Assembly: GCF_013409365.1 (NCBI RefSeq)
Contig: NZ_JACCBA010000001.1
Span: 6,758,001-6,822,000, forward strand
Direction of reading: 5' to 3'
Length of the DNA stretch: 64,000 nt
Source: Actinomadura luteofluorescens
GTDB lineage: Bacteria > Actinomycetota > Actinomycetes > Streptosporangiales > Streptosporangiaceae
Of the stretch, positions 25,581 to 33,805 are shown piece after piece (positions within the stretch are counted from its first letter, which is position 1; each line of letters starts with the position of its first letter). The position numbers and the translations under genes were made by a program. The notes beneath the pieces were generated by a model. That model was given only the letters and a program-made list of their open reading frames with translations, had not been told where the DNA came from and searched no databases.

Positions 25581-26054
25581 TCAGCCCTCTGCGGCCTTGC
25601 CGGGGCCAGAGGAATCCTCTGGCCCTCCTTCAGGTTCCCTGAGAACGACGTGGTTCTTCTTGGCCCACTTCCGTATCTCGGTTACCTTCCCCTTCCGTCG
25701 ACGCTTCGACGTCACCTGGAGTTCGTTGACGGTGATGCCGTAGTCGCCAAGCAGATCGATGACCGCGCTGGCCGGAACCGCGGGTTCCTTCTCGGCGGCG
25801 TCCTGTGCGGGGGCCAGGTAAGCGACTGTGGCCCTTCGAATGAACTCCGACATCGTGATTCCCGCCGCGGAAGCCGCGGATTTCACCTGTTCGAGCTCCT
25901 CGGCGGCGAAGCGGGTGGAGACGACGCGGTCGAGTTGGATCGGTGTGGCGGTCTCCATGTACTCGGCGTAGCGTTCGACGTTGGCCAGGTGATACTCGGC
26001 CTCCTCGGCCGGTGTCATTCCCCGGAACGGCCTGATCTCTTTCTCCTCGCCCAT
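25581..26054 (-). CDS. Antitoxin with ribbon-helix-helix domain
   Basis: A 157-residue protein. The central segment LDRVVSTRFAAEELEQVKSA and the following AGITMSEFIRRATVAYL form a ribbon-helix-helix (CopG/BrnA-like) DNA-binding unit. The C-terminal 50 residues (VIDLLGDYGITVNELQV, then a basic KRRRKGK and VTEIRKWAKKNH) are unusual for an antitoxin. RKWAKKN recalls the DNA-contact helix of Lsr2, which I note only as resemblance. The start is ATG 26054 after GAGGAAAAGG, 5 bases downstream of the toxin remnant stop. Base composition is lower in GC than the neighbours, hinting at acquisition. It would repress its own operon. Confidence 0.7.
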   Translation of the reverse strand: MGEEKEIRPFRGMTPAEEAEYHLANVERYAEYMETATPIQLDRVVSTRFAAEELEQVKSAASAAGITMSEFIRRATVAYLAPAQDAAEKEPAVPASAVIDLLGDYGITVNELQVTSKRRRKGKVTEIRKWAKKNHVVLREPEGGPEDSSGPGKAAEG

Positions 26055-26059
26055 GACCT

Positions 26060-26348
26060 TCACCTTTTCCTCGGATCGTCGTAGGCCGTGACCGGCCGCG
26101 CCATGTCCAGCTCCAGCACGCCCCACTCGCGATGCACGAAGATCGGGTACGTGAACACGACGACTATCCGCCGTCCGCCGTCGGTCGTCCCGCGTAACAC
26201 GTACCGCTCTTCGTGTTGTTCACCGTCGGGCACTCGAAAGATTTCATGGTCGTTGTGTGCGGCCTGCTCGACCTCGGCACGAGTGACCCCGTGACCGCCT
26301 GTACCAGGTGTTGGCTTCGTCCCAGTCGAGCGGAAGCTCGAACTTCAT
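26060..26348 (-). pseudogene. Frameshifted BrnT-like toxin gene
   Basis: Read leftward from ATG 26348 (ribosome site GATGGAG), the first frame gives MKFELPLDWDEANTWYRR and then hits a stop after 33 codons. One base further on, a second frame has no start codon but gives a convincing toxin body: HGVTRAEVEQAAHNDHEIF, then EERYVLRGTTDGGRRIVVVF and ARPVTAYDDPRKR, ending at 26060. Removing one base near 26296-26304 restores a 95-residue protein with the W-Y-R-R-H-G-V-T junction typical of this fold. The gene precedes the antitoxin, as in brnT-brnA. It is either a true inactivating insertion, a sequence error or programmed frameshifting. Confidence 0.6.
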
Positions 26349-26359
26349 ATCTCCATCAC

Positions 26360-26387
26360 GTCATACACCGTAAGCGCGATGTATGAC
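26360..26387. promoter_or_regulatory. Toxin-antitoxin operator palindrome
   Basis: GTCATACA (26360-26367) and TGTATGAC (26380-26387) are perfect 8-base inverted arms separated by 12 bases, 11 bases upstream of the toxin ATG. This fits an operator for the ribbon-helix-helix antitoxin (autoregulation). The AT-rich arms stand out in the GC-rich surroundings. Confidence 0.6.
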
Positions 26388-26491
26388 ACAGGCTACCCGT
26401 TCGACCAGGTGGTCACACGCTCTCGCGCCGGGGCTGTCTCGCTCGGCTACCGGGGAGTACGGTGTGCGGGAGCCGAGGGCTGGAGGCTGGT

Positions 26492-27541
26492 GTGGCGTCG
26501 TTGACCGAGAAGGTTCCGCCGGGGGTGACCGGGGCCGTGCTCCGCGCCGTGTTCGCGCTGCCGGGGCCGGTGAAGCGGCTCGTCGCCGGGGCGCCGGTGC
26601 GGCGGGACGGGCACGAGCTGGCGCTGGACGCGCAGCTCCTGCTGGCGATGATGCGGCTGGAGGGCGAGCGGAGGCTGGCCGGGGGCACGGTCGAGGACGC
26701 GCGGCGGGGGATCGCCCGGGGGCAGGCGTACCTGCCGAAGGTGCCGGCGCGGCCGGTCCGGACGCGGAAGGTGGACGCGGGCGGCGTGCCGGCGCGGCTC
26801 TACACGCCCAAGGGCCTAGCGGAGGGGACGCCGCTGCTCGTCTTCTACCACGGCGGCGGCTGGGTCATCGGGAGCCTCGACACCCACGACACGGTGTGCC
26901 GGTACCTCGCCGTGCACGCGGAGGTGCGGGTGCTGTCGGTGGACTACCGGCTCGCGCCCGAGCACCCGTACCCGGCGGCGGCCGACGACGCGCTGGCCGC
27001 CTACGAGTACGCGGCGGCCCACGCCGCCGACCTCGGCGCCGACCCCGGAGCCGTCGCGGTGGGAGGCGACAGCGCCGGCGGCAACCTCGCGGCGGTCGTG
27101 GGGTTGACGGCGCGGCGGAGGCCGGACTTCGCGCTGCTGTACTACCCGGCGGTCGACATGTCCGTCCTGCGGCGGTCGCGGGACCTGTTCGCCGAGGGCT
27201 TCTACCTGACCGACGACGACATGACGTGGTTCAGCGACCACTACTGCCCGGAGGCGCGGCGCGCCGAGCCCGCCGCCTCGCCGCTGGTCGCCGAGGACCT
27301 CTCCGGCTTCCCGCCCACCTACCTCGTCACGGCCGGGTTCGACCCGCTGCGGGACGAGGGGGAGGAGTTCGCCGAGCGGCTGCGCAAGGCCGGCGTGCCC
27401 GTCGCGCTGCGGCGGCAGGAGGACCTCATCCACGGGTTCGCGAACATGTGGTCCCTGGGCGGGCGCTTCCGGGAGGCGGCGTCCGAGGCGGCCGGGGCCC
27501 TGCGCACCGGGCTGTACGCGGGGCCCCGCGGCCGGGGCTAG
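26492..27541 (+). CDS. Alpha/beta hydrolase, hormone-sensitive-lipase (HSL) family esterase
   Basis: A 349-residue esterase. The oxyanion motif HGGGW in LLVFYHGGGWVIGS, the nucleophile elbow GGDSAGGNLAAV, the acid in TAGFDPLRDEGEEF and the histidine in LIHGFANMW complete the HSL-family catalytic machinery. GTG 26492 is preferred because GGAGG lies 5 bases before it and the earlier in-frame start has none. It is convergent with the aldehyde dehydrogenase gene, overlapping by 4 bases. No signal peptide; cytosolic. Substrate, a short acyl ester, is a family expectation only. Confidence 0.86.
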   Translation: MASLTEKVPPGVTGAVLRAVFALPGPVKRLVAGAPVRRDGHELALDAQLLLAMMRLEGERRLAGGTVEDARRGIARGQAYLPKVPARPVRTRKVDAGGVPARLYTPKGLAEGTPLLVFYHGGGWVIGSLDTHDTVCRYLAVHAEVRVLSVDYRLAPEHPYPAAADDALAAYEYAAAHAADLGADPGAVAVGGDSAGGNLAAVVGLTARRRPDFALLYYPAVDMSVLRRSRDLFAEGFYLTDDDMTWFSDHYCPEARRAEPAASPLVAEDLSGFPPTYLVTAGFDPLRDEGEEFAERLRKAGVPVALRRQEDLIHGFANMWSLGGRFREAASEAAGALRTGLYAGPRGRG

Positions 27542-28974
27542 AGGGGCAGGCCCGTGAGGACCATGACCTTCTCCTCGGTGTAGTCGGCGATCGCCGACCG
27601 CAGCCCCTCGCGGCCGACGCCGGAGTCCTTCACGCCGCCGTAGGGCATCTGGTCGGCGCGGTAGGACGGGACGTCGCCGATCACGACGCCGCCCACGTCC
27701 AGCTCGCGGTGGGCGCGGAACGCCACGTCCAGGCTCCGGGTGAACACGCCCGCCTGGAGGCCGAACTTGGAGTCGTTGACGAGGGCGAACGCCTCGTCGG
27801 CGCCGTCCACGGCCTGGACGAACATGACCGGGCCGAAGACCTCCTCGCGGGCGATCTTCGAGTCGGCGGGGACGTCGGCGAGGACGGTCGGCGCGTACGC
27901 GGCGCCCTCGCGGGTGCCGCCGGTGAGGACGCGCGCGCCCGCGGCGACGGCCTCGTCCACCCAGGCCTCGACGCGCTCGGCGGCCGCCTGGTCGACGAGC
28001 GGGCCGACCTGCGTCTTGTCGTCCCACGGGTCGCCGGTGACGAGGGAGGAGACCGTGTCGACCAGCTTCGGCAGGAACTCGTCGAGGACGGACCGGTCGA
28101 CGTAGACGCGCTGGACGGCGATGCAGCTCTGCCCCGCCTGGTAGTTGGCGAACAGGCCGATCCGCTTGGCGGCCCAGTCGAGGTCGGCGTCGGGCAGGAC
28201 GACGGCCGCGCCGTTGCCGCCGAGTTCGAGGGTGACGTGCTTGCGCGGCGCCCGGTCGTTGATCGCCCAGCCGACCGGCACGGAGCCGGTGAACGACACG
28301 ATCGGCAGCCGCGGGTCGTCGACCAGGGCGGAGGCCCGGTCGTTCGGCACCGGCAGGACCGAGAACATCCCGGCGGGCAGGTCGGTCTCGGCCAGCAGCT
28401 CGCCGAGCAGCAGCGCCGACAGGGGCGTGGCGGGGGCGGGCTTGAGGACGATCGGCGCGCCCGCCGCGATCGCCGGGGCGATCTTGTGGGCGGCGAGGTT
28501 CAGCGGGAAGTTGAACGGCGAGATGCCGAGCACCGGGCCCTTGGGCACCCGGGTGACGTAGGCCATCCGGCCCTCGGCGGCCGGGTCGGTGTCGAGCCGC
28601 TGCGTGGTGGCGGCGATGCGGCGGGCCTCCTCGGCGGCGAACCGGAACGTGGAGACCGCGCGGGCCACCTCGCCGCGCGCCCACAGCAGCGGTTTGCCGT
28701 TCTCGCCGGTGATCAGCCGGGCGACCTCCTCGGCGCGCTCGGCGAGCCGCGCGGACACGTGCGCGAGGGCCTCGGCCCGCACGTGCAGCGGCAGCGCCGC
28801 GGCCTCCCGGCGGACGGCGTCGGCCGCGGCGACCGCCTCCTCCACCTGCGCGGGCGTCGGCACCGCCGCCGTCCCGACCACGCGGCCGTCGTAGGGATGC
28901 GTAACGGTCAGCTCACCGTCACCGGTCTCGGGCCGGCCGGCCAGCCAGAATGGGGTCACGTTCATGCGTTTCAC
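27538..28974 (-). CDS. Aldehyde dehydrogenase (succinate-semialdehyde DH-like)
   Basis: A 478-residue ALDH. It has SPFNFPLNLAAHKIAPAIAAG, FTGSVPVGWAIN, LELGGNGAAVVLPDAD and the nucleophile cysteine in YQAGQSCIAVQRV. The gene follows the PucR regulator with overlap (ATGA) and is divergent from gabT beyond it, an ALDH-PucR-GabT arrangement I recall from other actinomycetes. Oxidising succinate semialdehyde to succinate after the GabT step is therefore likely, though the VPKGPVLGISPFN type of N-terminal half also occurs in glyceraldehyde and lactaldehyde dehydrogenases. ATG 28974 or ATG 28965 may be used. Confidence 0.84.
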   Translation of the reverse strand: MKRMNVTPFWLAGRPETGDGELTVTHPYDGRVVGTAAVPTPAQVEEAVAAADAVRREAAALPLHVRAEALAHVSARLAERAEEVARLITGENGKPLLWARGEVARAVSTFRFAAEEARRIAATTQRLDTDPAAEGRMAYVTRVPKGPVLGISPFNFPLNLAAHKIAPAIAAGAPIVLKPAPATPLSALLLGELLAETDLPAGMFSVLPVPNDRASALVDDPRLPIVSFTGSVPVGWAINDRAPRKHVTLELGGNGAAVVLPDADLDWAAKRIGLFANYQAGQSCIAVQRVYVDRSVLDEFLPKLVDTVSSLVTGDPWDDKTQVGPLVDQAAAERVEAWVDEAVAAGARVLTGGTREGAAYAPTVLADVPADSKIAREEVFGPVMFVQAVDGADEAFALVNDSKFGLQAGVFTRSLDVAFRAHRELDVGGVVIGDVPSYRADQMPYGGVKDSGVGREGLRSAIADYTEEKVMVLTGLPL

Positions 28975-30449
28975 GGTATCCGCGGCGGGCCCGATTGGGA
29001 GTCGCCATGCTGTCCAATCCGCTCCTCACTGTTGGACGCGATGGCGAGCGCGATCCACAGTTCGGCGCGGACGGCCGGATCGTCCGGGTCGCGCCCGAGG
29101 AGCTCGGCGGCCTTGCGCATCCGTGACCGCAGCGTGTGCCGGTGGACGCCGAGGGCCCGCGCCGCCGCCTCCCCCTGCCCGTTGGCCGCCACGTAGGCCC
29201 GGACGGTCTCGACGAGGCCCTCCGCGCGGAGAGGGGCGAGGAGCGCGCCGGCGAAGGCGTGCGCGAGGCCGGGGTCCAGGAGCCCGAGCACGCCCTGCCC
29301 GGGGAGCCGGGAGTAGTGCAGGACGTCCCGTCCCGACCGCCCGGCCGCGGCGAGGGCCTCCTCGGCCTGCCGCAGGGCGGGCCGCAGGTCGCCGGAGGCC
29401 GGGTCGCTGACGCCGACCGGGCCGCTGCCCGCGAGGAGCCGCTCGACCGTCCCGAGCGTCCCGTCCGGCACGATCACGGCGATGTGCCCGCCGAGCGGCA
29501 CCGCCGGGCACCGCTCCCCGGCGGGGTCGGACTCCAGCGCGTCCAGGACGGCGGCGCCGCCCGCGCAGGCCAGCACCCGGACGGGCCCGCGCGGGAGCGA
29601 CGGGCCCTCGCCGGGCCGGCCGAGCAGCAGCGCCGCCAGCGACGCCCGGAGGTCGCGCCCGGTGCGGGGCGTCTCCGACTGGAGCGTCAGCAGGGCCACG
29701 GCGGCGCCCACGATCGTGTGCGCGGTGGGCGGGAGCGGCGCGTCCGCGCCCACGGCGAGGAACCCGCGCGGGCGCCCGCCCAGCCCGACGCGCTGCACGA
29801 CGATGTGGTCGTCGGGGATCGCCAGCGCGACGCTCGCGGCGGGGCCGCCCCCGTCGGGGCGGCGCCGCAGCCGGGCCAGTTCGGGCGCGAGGTCCCCGGC
29901 GCGGTCGCGGGCGCGGGCGGGTTCGGCGTGCCGGACGTCGCCGGACGCGTCCAGCAGCAGCGCCCATCCGCCGAGCAGCCGGGCCAGGCGGGCGACCAGC
30001 GCGCCGGGGCCGGTGAGCGCGGCGCGGGTCAGCTCGCGCTGGGCCTGGAACGCGCGGGTCACGTCCTCGTACCACTCGGCGGCGAGGACCCGGGAGACCG
30101 CCTTGCCGATCGCGATGAACGGGGTCGGGCGCGGCACCTCCAGCAGCACCAGCCCCTGGTCGCGGGCCGCGGCGAGCAGCTCGGCGGGGACGGTCTCGTG
30201 GATGACGCCGACCGCGAACCCGAGACCGGCGACCCCCTGCGCGACCAGCCGGGACACGTAGCCTTCGGCGTTCGCGGCGGTGAGCCGCATGCCGGTGGTC
30301 AGCACCAGCTCGCCGCCCTCCAGGAACGGGGTCGGGTCCTCCAGCTCGCTGACGGCGACCCACACGACCGGGGTCGCGGGGAGCGGTCCGGTGAGCGATC
30401 GCAGTCCGAGCTGGGGGAGGGCGGCCACGGCGGCCAACGTGGGCGGCAT
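28971..30449 (-). CDS. PucR-family transcriptional regulator (GABA locus)
   Basis: A 492-residue regulator. The N-terminal PucR domain opens with VVWVAVSELEDPTPFLEGGELVLTTG (in parts: VSELEDPTPFL, EGGELVLTTG), a weak GGDEF-like central region follows, and the C-terminus has the PucR HTH (LVETVRAYVAANGQ, AARALGVHRHTLRSRM). It lies between gabT (divergent, 91 bp) and the aldehyde dehydrogenase (same strand, overlapping). Control of GABA or amine use is the natural inference; in the family, ligands are purine or nitrogen-related. The inverted repeat GGACGG-N6-CCGTCC at 30481-30498 in the shared promoter region is a possible site. Confidence 0.85.
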   Translation of the reverse strand: MPPTLAAVAALPQLGLRSLTGPLPATPVVWVAVSELEDPTPFLEGGELVLTTGMRLTAANAEGYVSRLVAQGVAGLGFAVGVIHETVPAELLAAARDQGLVLLEVPRPTPFIAIGKAVSRVLAAEWYEDVTRAFQAQRELTRAALTGPGALVARLARLLGGWALLLDASGDVRHAEPARARDRAGDLAPELARLRRRPDGGGPAASVALAIPDDHIVVQRVGLGGRPRGFLAVGADAPLPPTAHTIVGAAVALLTLQSETPRTGRDLRASLAALLLGRPGEGPSLPRGPVRVLACAGGAAVLDALESDPAGERCPAVPLGGHIAVIVPDGTLGTVERLLAGSGPVGVSDPASGDLRPALRQAEEALAAAGRSGRDVLHYSRLPGQGVLGLLDPGLAHAFAGALLAPLRAEGLVETVRAYVAANGQGEAAARALGVHRHTLRSRMRKAAELLGRDPDDPAVRAELWIALAIASNSEERIGQHGDSQSGPPRIP

Positions 30450-30540
30450 GTCAATCCCTGTGCAAAGTGTCTACCTCGCCGGACGGATTTCGCCGTCCCG
30501 TACGGTTCATCGTAGGCGGCGCCCGGCTTATGTTCAGGCC

Positions 30541-31902
30541 ATGACCAGCCAGGACACCACCCTCGCCGCGAGCGCCTCCCGCCTGCCGCAGGAACGCCGC
30601 GTCGTGACCGAGATCCCCGGCCCGCGCTCCCGCGCGCTGCACGAGCGGCGCCTCGCGGCGGTGCCGCCCGGCGTCGGCAGCGTCCTGCCGGTGTACGTGA
30701 CGGACGCGGACGGCGGCGTGGTCGTCGACGCCGACGGCAACTCGCTGATCGACTTCGGCTCCGGCATCGCGGTCACGAACGTCGGCAACGCCAACCCGCG
30801 GGTCGCGGCGCGGGTGAAGGCGCAGGCCGAGCGGTTCACCCACACCTGCTTCATGGTCGCGCCGTACGAGTCCTACGTGGCGGTGTGCGAGAACCTCAAC
30901 CGGATCACGCCCGGCGACCACGAGAAGCGCTCCCTGCTGGTCAACAGCGGCGCCGAGGCGGTGGAGAACGCCGTCAAGATCGCCCGGTACGCGACGGGGC
31001 GGCAGGCGGTCGTGGCGTTCGACCACGGCTACCACGGCCGGACGCTGCTGACGATGACGCTGACCGCGAAGAACATGCCCTACAAGCAGGGGTTCGGCCC
31101 GTACGCGCCCGAGGTCTACCGGATGCCGCTGGCCTACCCCTACCGCTGGCCCACCGGCCCCGACGACTGCGGGCCGGAGGCGGCGGCGCTGGCGATCGAG
31201 CAGATCACCAAGCAGATCGGCCCGACGAACGTCGCGGCGCTGCTGATCGAGCCGATCCAGGGCGAGGGCGGGTTCATCGAGCCCGCGCCCGGGTTCCTGC
31301 CGGCGCTCGCCGAGTTCAGCCGGGCCAACGGCATCCTGTTCATCGCCGACGAGGTGCAGACGGGCTTCGCGCGGACCGGCGACCTGTTCGCCTGCGAGCA
31401 CGAGGCGATCGTGCCCGACCTGGTCGCGACGGCGAAGGGCATCGCGGGCGGGCTGCCCCTCGCGGCCGTCACCGGGCGCGCCGACATCATGGACAAGGTG
31501 CACGGCGGCGGGCTCGGCGGCACCTACGGCGGCAACCCGCTCGCCTGCGAGGCGGCGCTCGCCGTCCTGGAGGAGATCGAGGAGGGCAAGCTCACCGAGC
31601 GCGCCCGCCGGATCGGCGAGATCATGCTGCCCCGGCTGCGCGCCCTCGCGACGCGGCATCCGGCGATCGGGGACGTGCGCGGGCGCGGCGCGATGATCGC
31701 CATCGAGCTGGTGCGGGAGGGGACGAAGGAGCCCGACCCCGAGCTGACCGCGCGGATCGCCCGCCGCTGCCACGAGAACGGCCTGCTCGTGCTGACCACC
31801 GGGACGTACGGGAACGTGATGCGCTTCCTGCCGCCGCTCGTCATCTCCGAGGAGCTGCTGACCGAGGGGCTGGACGTCCTGGACGCGGCCTTCGAGAGCT
31901 GA
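30541..31902 (+). CDS. gabT: 4-aminobutyrate--2-oxoglutarate transaminase
   Basis: A 453-residue class III PLP aminotransferase that converts GABA and 2-oxoglutarate to succinate semialdehyde and glutamate. Motifs are VNSGAEAVENAVKIAR, FDHGYHGRTLLTMTLT, LFIADEVQTGFARTG and the PLP lysine Lys299 in VATAKGIAGGLPLAAV. The match to actinobacterial GabT is strong over the full length. With the adjacent aldehyde dehydrogenase it completes the GABA shunt, and it could process GABA released by the PuuD-like hydrolase. ATG 30541. A strong terminator hairpin follows. Confidence 0.92.
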   Translation: MTSQDTTLAASASRLPQERRVVTEIPGPRSRALHERRLAAVPPGVGSVLPVYVTDADGGVVVDADGNSLIDFGSGIAVTNVGNANPRVAARVKAQAERFTHTCFMVAPYESYVAVCENLNRITPGDHEKRSLLVNSGAEAVENAVKIARYATGRQAVVAFDHGYHGRTLLTMTLTAKNMPYKQGFGPYAPEVYRMPLAYPYRWPTGPDDCGPEAAALAIEQITKQIGPTNVAALLIEPIQGEGGFIEPAPGFLPALAEFSRANGILFIADEVQTGFARTGDLFACEHEAIVPDLVATAKGIAGGLPLAAVTGRADIMDKVHGGGLGGTYGGNPLACEAALAVLEEIEEGKLTERARRIGEIMLPRLRALATRHPAIGDVRGRGAMIAIELVREGTKEPDPELTARIARRCHENGLLVLTTGTYGNVMRFLPPLVISEELLTEGLDVLDAAFES

Positions 31903-31922
31903 CCCGCGCCGGCGTCGGCGCG

Positions 31923-31952
31923 ACCGCCGGTCTCCGCCCGGAGGCCGGCGGT
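31923..31952 (+). terminator. Terminator hairpin after gabT
   Basis: Arms of 14 bases at 31923-31936 (ACCGCCGGTCTCCG) and 31939-31952 (CGGAGGCCGGCGGT) pair with one U-G wobble around a 2-base gap. It lies 21 bases after the gabT stop. Confidence 0.7.
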
Positions 31953-32017
31953 TCCGGCCTGCCCGGCTCCTGTGAAGCACGTCACTCCGTTATGCGTCCG
32001 TTATTGACCGCCCGTCG

Positions 32018-32029
32018 TTTGGCCCCGTA
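32018..32029. promoter_or_regulatory. TTTGG-type element, degenerate copy
   Basis: TTTGGCCCCGTA keeps 10 of 12 bases of the copy at 22719. It lies 26 bases (about 2.5 helical turns) upstream of the perfect copy at 32044. A paired site would allow cooperative binding. Confidence 0.35.
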
Positions 32030-32043
32030 CGTTCGCCATGATG

Positions 32044-32055
32044 TTTGGGCCCAAA
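32044..32055. promoter_or_regulatory. TTTGG-type palindrome, perfect copy (before amidohydrolase)
   Basis: TTTGGGCCCAAA is a perfect 12-base palindrome, 12 bases before the ATG at 32068. It abuts the ribosome site GGAGGGG, so a bound protein would block transcription start. Best copy of the set. Confidence 0.65.
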
Positions 32056-32067
32056 GGAGGGGTGGAG

Positions 32068-33771
32068 ATGACGGTGACCCCGGACCTGGTCCTGCTGGAC
32101 GGCGAGGTCCTCACCGCCGACGCGCGGTTCCGCGTGGCGCGGGCCTTGGCGATCACCGGCGGGACGATCAGCGCGGTCGGCGGAACCGAGGAGATCCGGG
32201 CGCTGGCGGGCCCGCGCACGCAGGTCGTCGACCTGCGCGGGCGGACGGCGCTCCCCGGCGTCAACGACTCGCACCTGCACGGCTGCGCGTTCGGGTCCAC
32301 CCGCCCGCCGCTCGCGCTGGACCTCGGGTTCCCGGCCGTCCGGTCGATCGCCGACATCCGGGAGGCGGTCAGGGAGGCGGCGTCCCGGACCCCCGAGGGC
32401 GAGTGGATCCGCGGCAACGGCTGGGACACCGGCTACCTCGCCGAGTGCGCGGACGGCGCCCGGACGCCGGACCGGGCCGACCTCGACGCGGCCGCCCCGG
32501 CCCACCCCGTCTACCTCCAGGACTTCAGCGGCCACCTCACCTGGGTCAACTCGCGGGCACTGGAACTGGCGGGCGTTGACGCCTCCACCCCCGTCCCCGA
32601 GGGCGGGGTCGTCCACACCGATGGCGCGGGCAACCCGACCGGCCTGCTCGCCGAGGGCGCGCAGGAGCTGATCCAGCGGCACCTGCCCGCCTTCACCAGG
32701 GCCGACGTCGAGCGCGCCATCCGGGCGGCCGTCGCCGTCCTGCACCGCGAGGGCATCACCAGCTTCACCGAGCCGGGCCTCGGGCCGGGCGGCGCGAGCC
32801 TGTTCGCGGGCGCCTCGGGCCAGCTCACCCTGGACGTCTACGGCGACCTCGCCCGCGCCGGCGACCTCGCCGCCCGGGTCAGCGTCCTGCTGCTGCTCAC
32901 CGGCATGGGCGGCTCGGCCGCCGAGATCGCCGAGGGCCTCGCGAACGCGACGGTGCCGCGGGACGTGGACCCGCGCATACTGCGCGTCCTCGGCGTCAAG
33001 GTCTTCGCCGACGGCACCCCGCCCAACAGGACCGCCTGGATGCACCAGGAGTACGAGGGCGGCGGCGGCTTCGGCTGCCTGTGCGTGCACGGCGCCGCCG
33101 ACGCGCTGCGCACCCGCGAGCTGACCGAGATGGTCCGGCTCGCGCACGTCGCGGGCCACCAGCTCGGCGTGCACGTCACCGGCGACCGGGCGCTGGACGC
33201 CGTGGTGGACGCCTTCGAGGCCGCGCAGGTCGAGCACCCCCGCGACGACCCGCGGCACTACGTCATCCACGCCGACCTTCCCGGCGCGCAGAGCCTGCGC
33301 AAGCTCGCCGCCCACGGCTTCGGCGCGAACATGAACCCCGCCATCCAGTGGACCATCGCCGACCTGGTGGAGGAGCTGCTCGGCCCCGAACGGGCCGCCT
33401 ACCAGTACCCGGTCCGGTCGGCGGTCGAGGCGGGCATCCCCGTCACCGCGAGCTCCGACGCCCCCGTCACCTACCCGAACTGGCGGCAGGGCGTCGCGGC
33501 GATGCTGCTGCGCGAGTCCAGGGCCAGCGGCCGCACGTTCGGGCCCGGGGAGCGCGTCGGGCTGCCGGACGCCGTGCGCGCCTACACCTCCAACGCCGCG
33601 TGGCAGGACTTCGCCGAGGACTGGAAGGGCAGCCTCGAACCCGGCAAGGCCGCCGACGTCACCGTCCTGGACGGCACCCTGACCGCCCTCGACCCGCACG
33701 ACCTCCCGGACACCCCCGTCGCGATGACCGTCTTCGACGGCCGCGTCGTCCACTCCACCGAAGGCGTCTGA
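32068..33771 (+). CDS. Amidohydrolase (YtcJ-like, metal-dependent)
   Basis: A 567-residue amidohydrolase-superfamily enzyme. It starts with the small beta-domain ([20 protein letters not shown]), and the metal motif appears as [16 protein letters not shown]. Later features are [14 protein letters not shown], the metal histidines in [16 protein letters not shown] and YVIHADL, and the catalytic aspartate in [13 protein letters not shown]. YtcJ-like proteins hydrolyse amides or formamides and many are uncharacterised. I start at ATG 32068 after GGAGGGG; an in-frame ATG at 32038 would run through the TTTGG operator. The operator places it with the amine-catabolic genes. Confidence 0.85.
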   Translation: MTVTPDLVLLDGEVLTADARFRVARALAITGGTISAVGGTEEIRALAGPRTQVVDLRGRTALPGVNDSHLHGCAFGSTRPPLALDLGFPAVRSIADIREAVREAASRTPEGEWIRGNGWDTGYLAECADGARTPDRADLDAAAPAHPVYLQDFSGHLTWVNSRALELAGVDASTPVPEGGVVHTDGAGNPTGLLAEGAQELIQRHLPAFTRADVERAIRAAVAVLHREGITSFTEPGLGPGGASLFAGASGQLTLDVYGDLARAGDLAARVSVLLLLTGMGGSAAEIAEGLANATVPRDVDPRILRVLGVKVFADGTPPNRTAWMHQEYEGGGGFGCLCVHGAADALRTRELTEMVRLAHVAGHQLGVHVTGDRALDAVVDAFEAAQVEHPRDDPRHYVIHADLPGAQSLRKLAAHGFGANMNPAIQWTIADLVEELLGPERAAYQYPVRSAVEAGIPVTASSDAPVTYPNWRQGVAAMLLRESRASGRTFGPGERVGLPDAVRAYTSNAAWQDFAEDWKGSLEPGKAADVTVLDGTLTALDPHDLPDTPVAMTVFDGRVVHSTEGV

Positions 33772-33805
33772 GCCGCGGACCGCCCGTCGGCGGCCGGGTT
33801 CCGGG

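Noticed and set aside
32038..32067. ATG at 32038 as the start of the amidohydrolase
   Set aside because: It would lie before the TTTGGGCCCAAA palindrome and lacks a ribosome site; ATG 32068 follows GGAGGGG.
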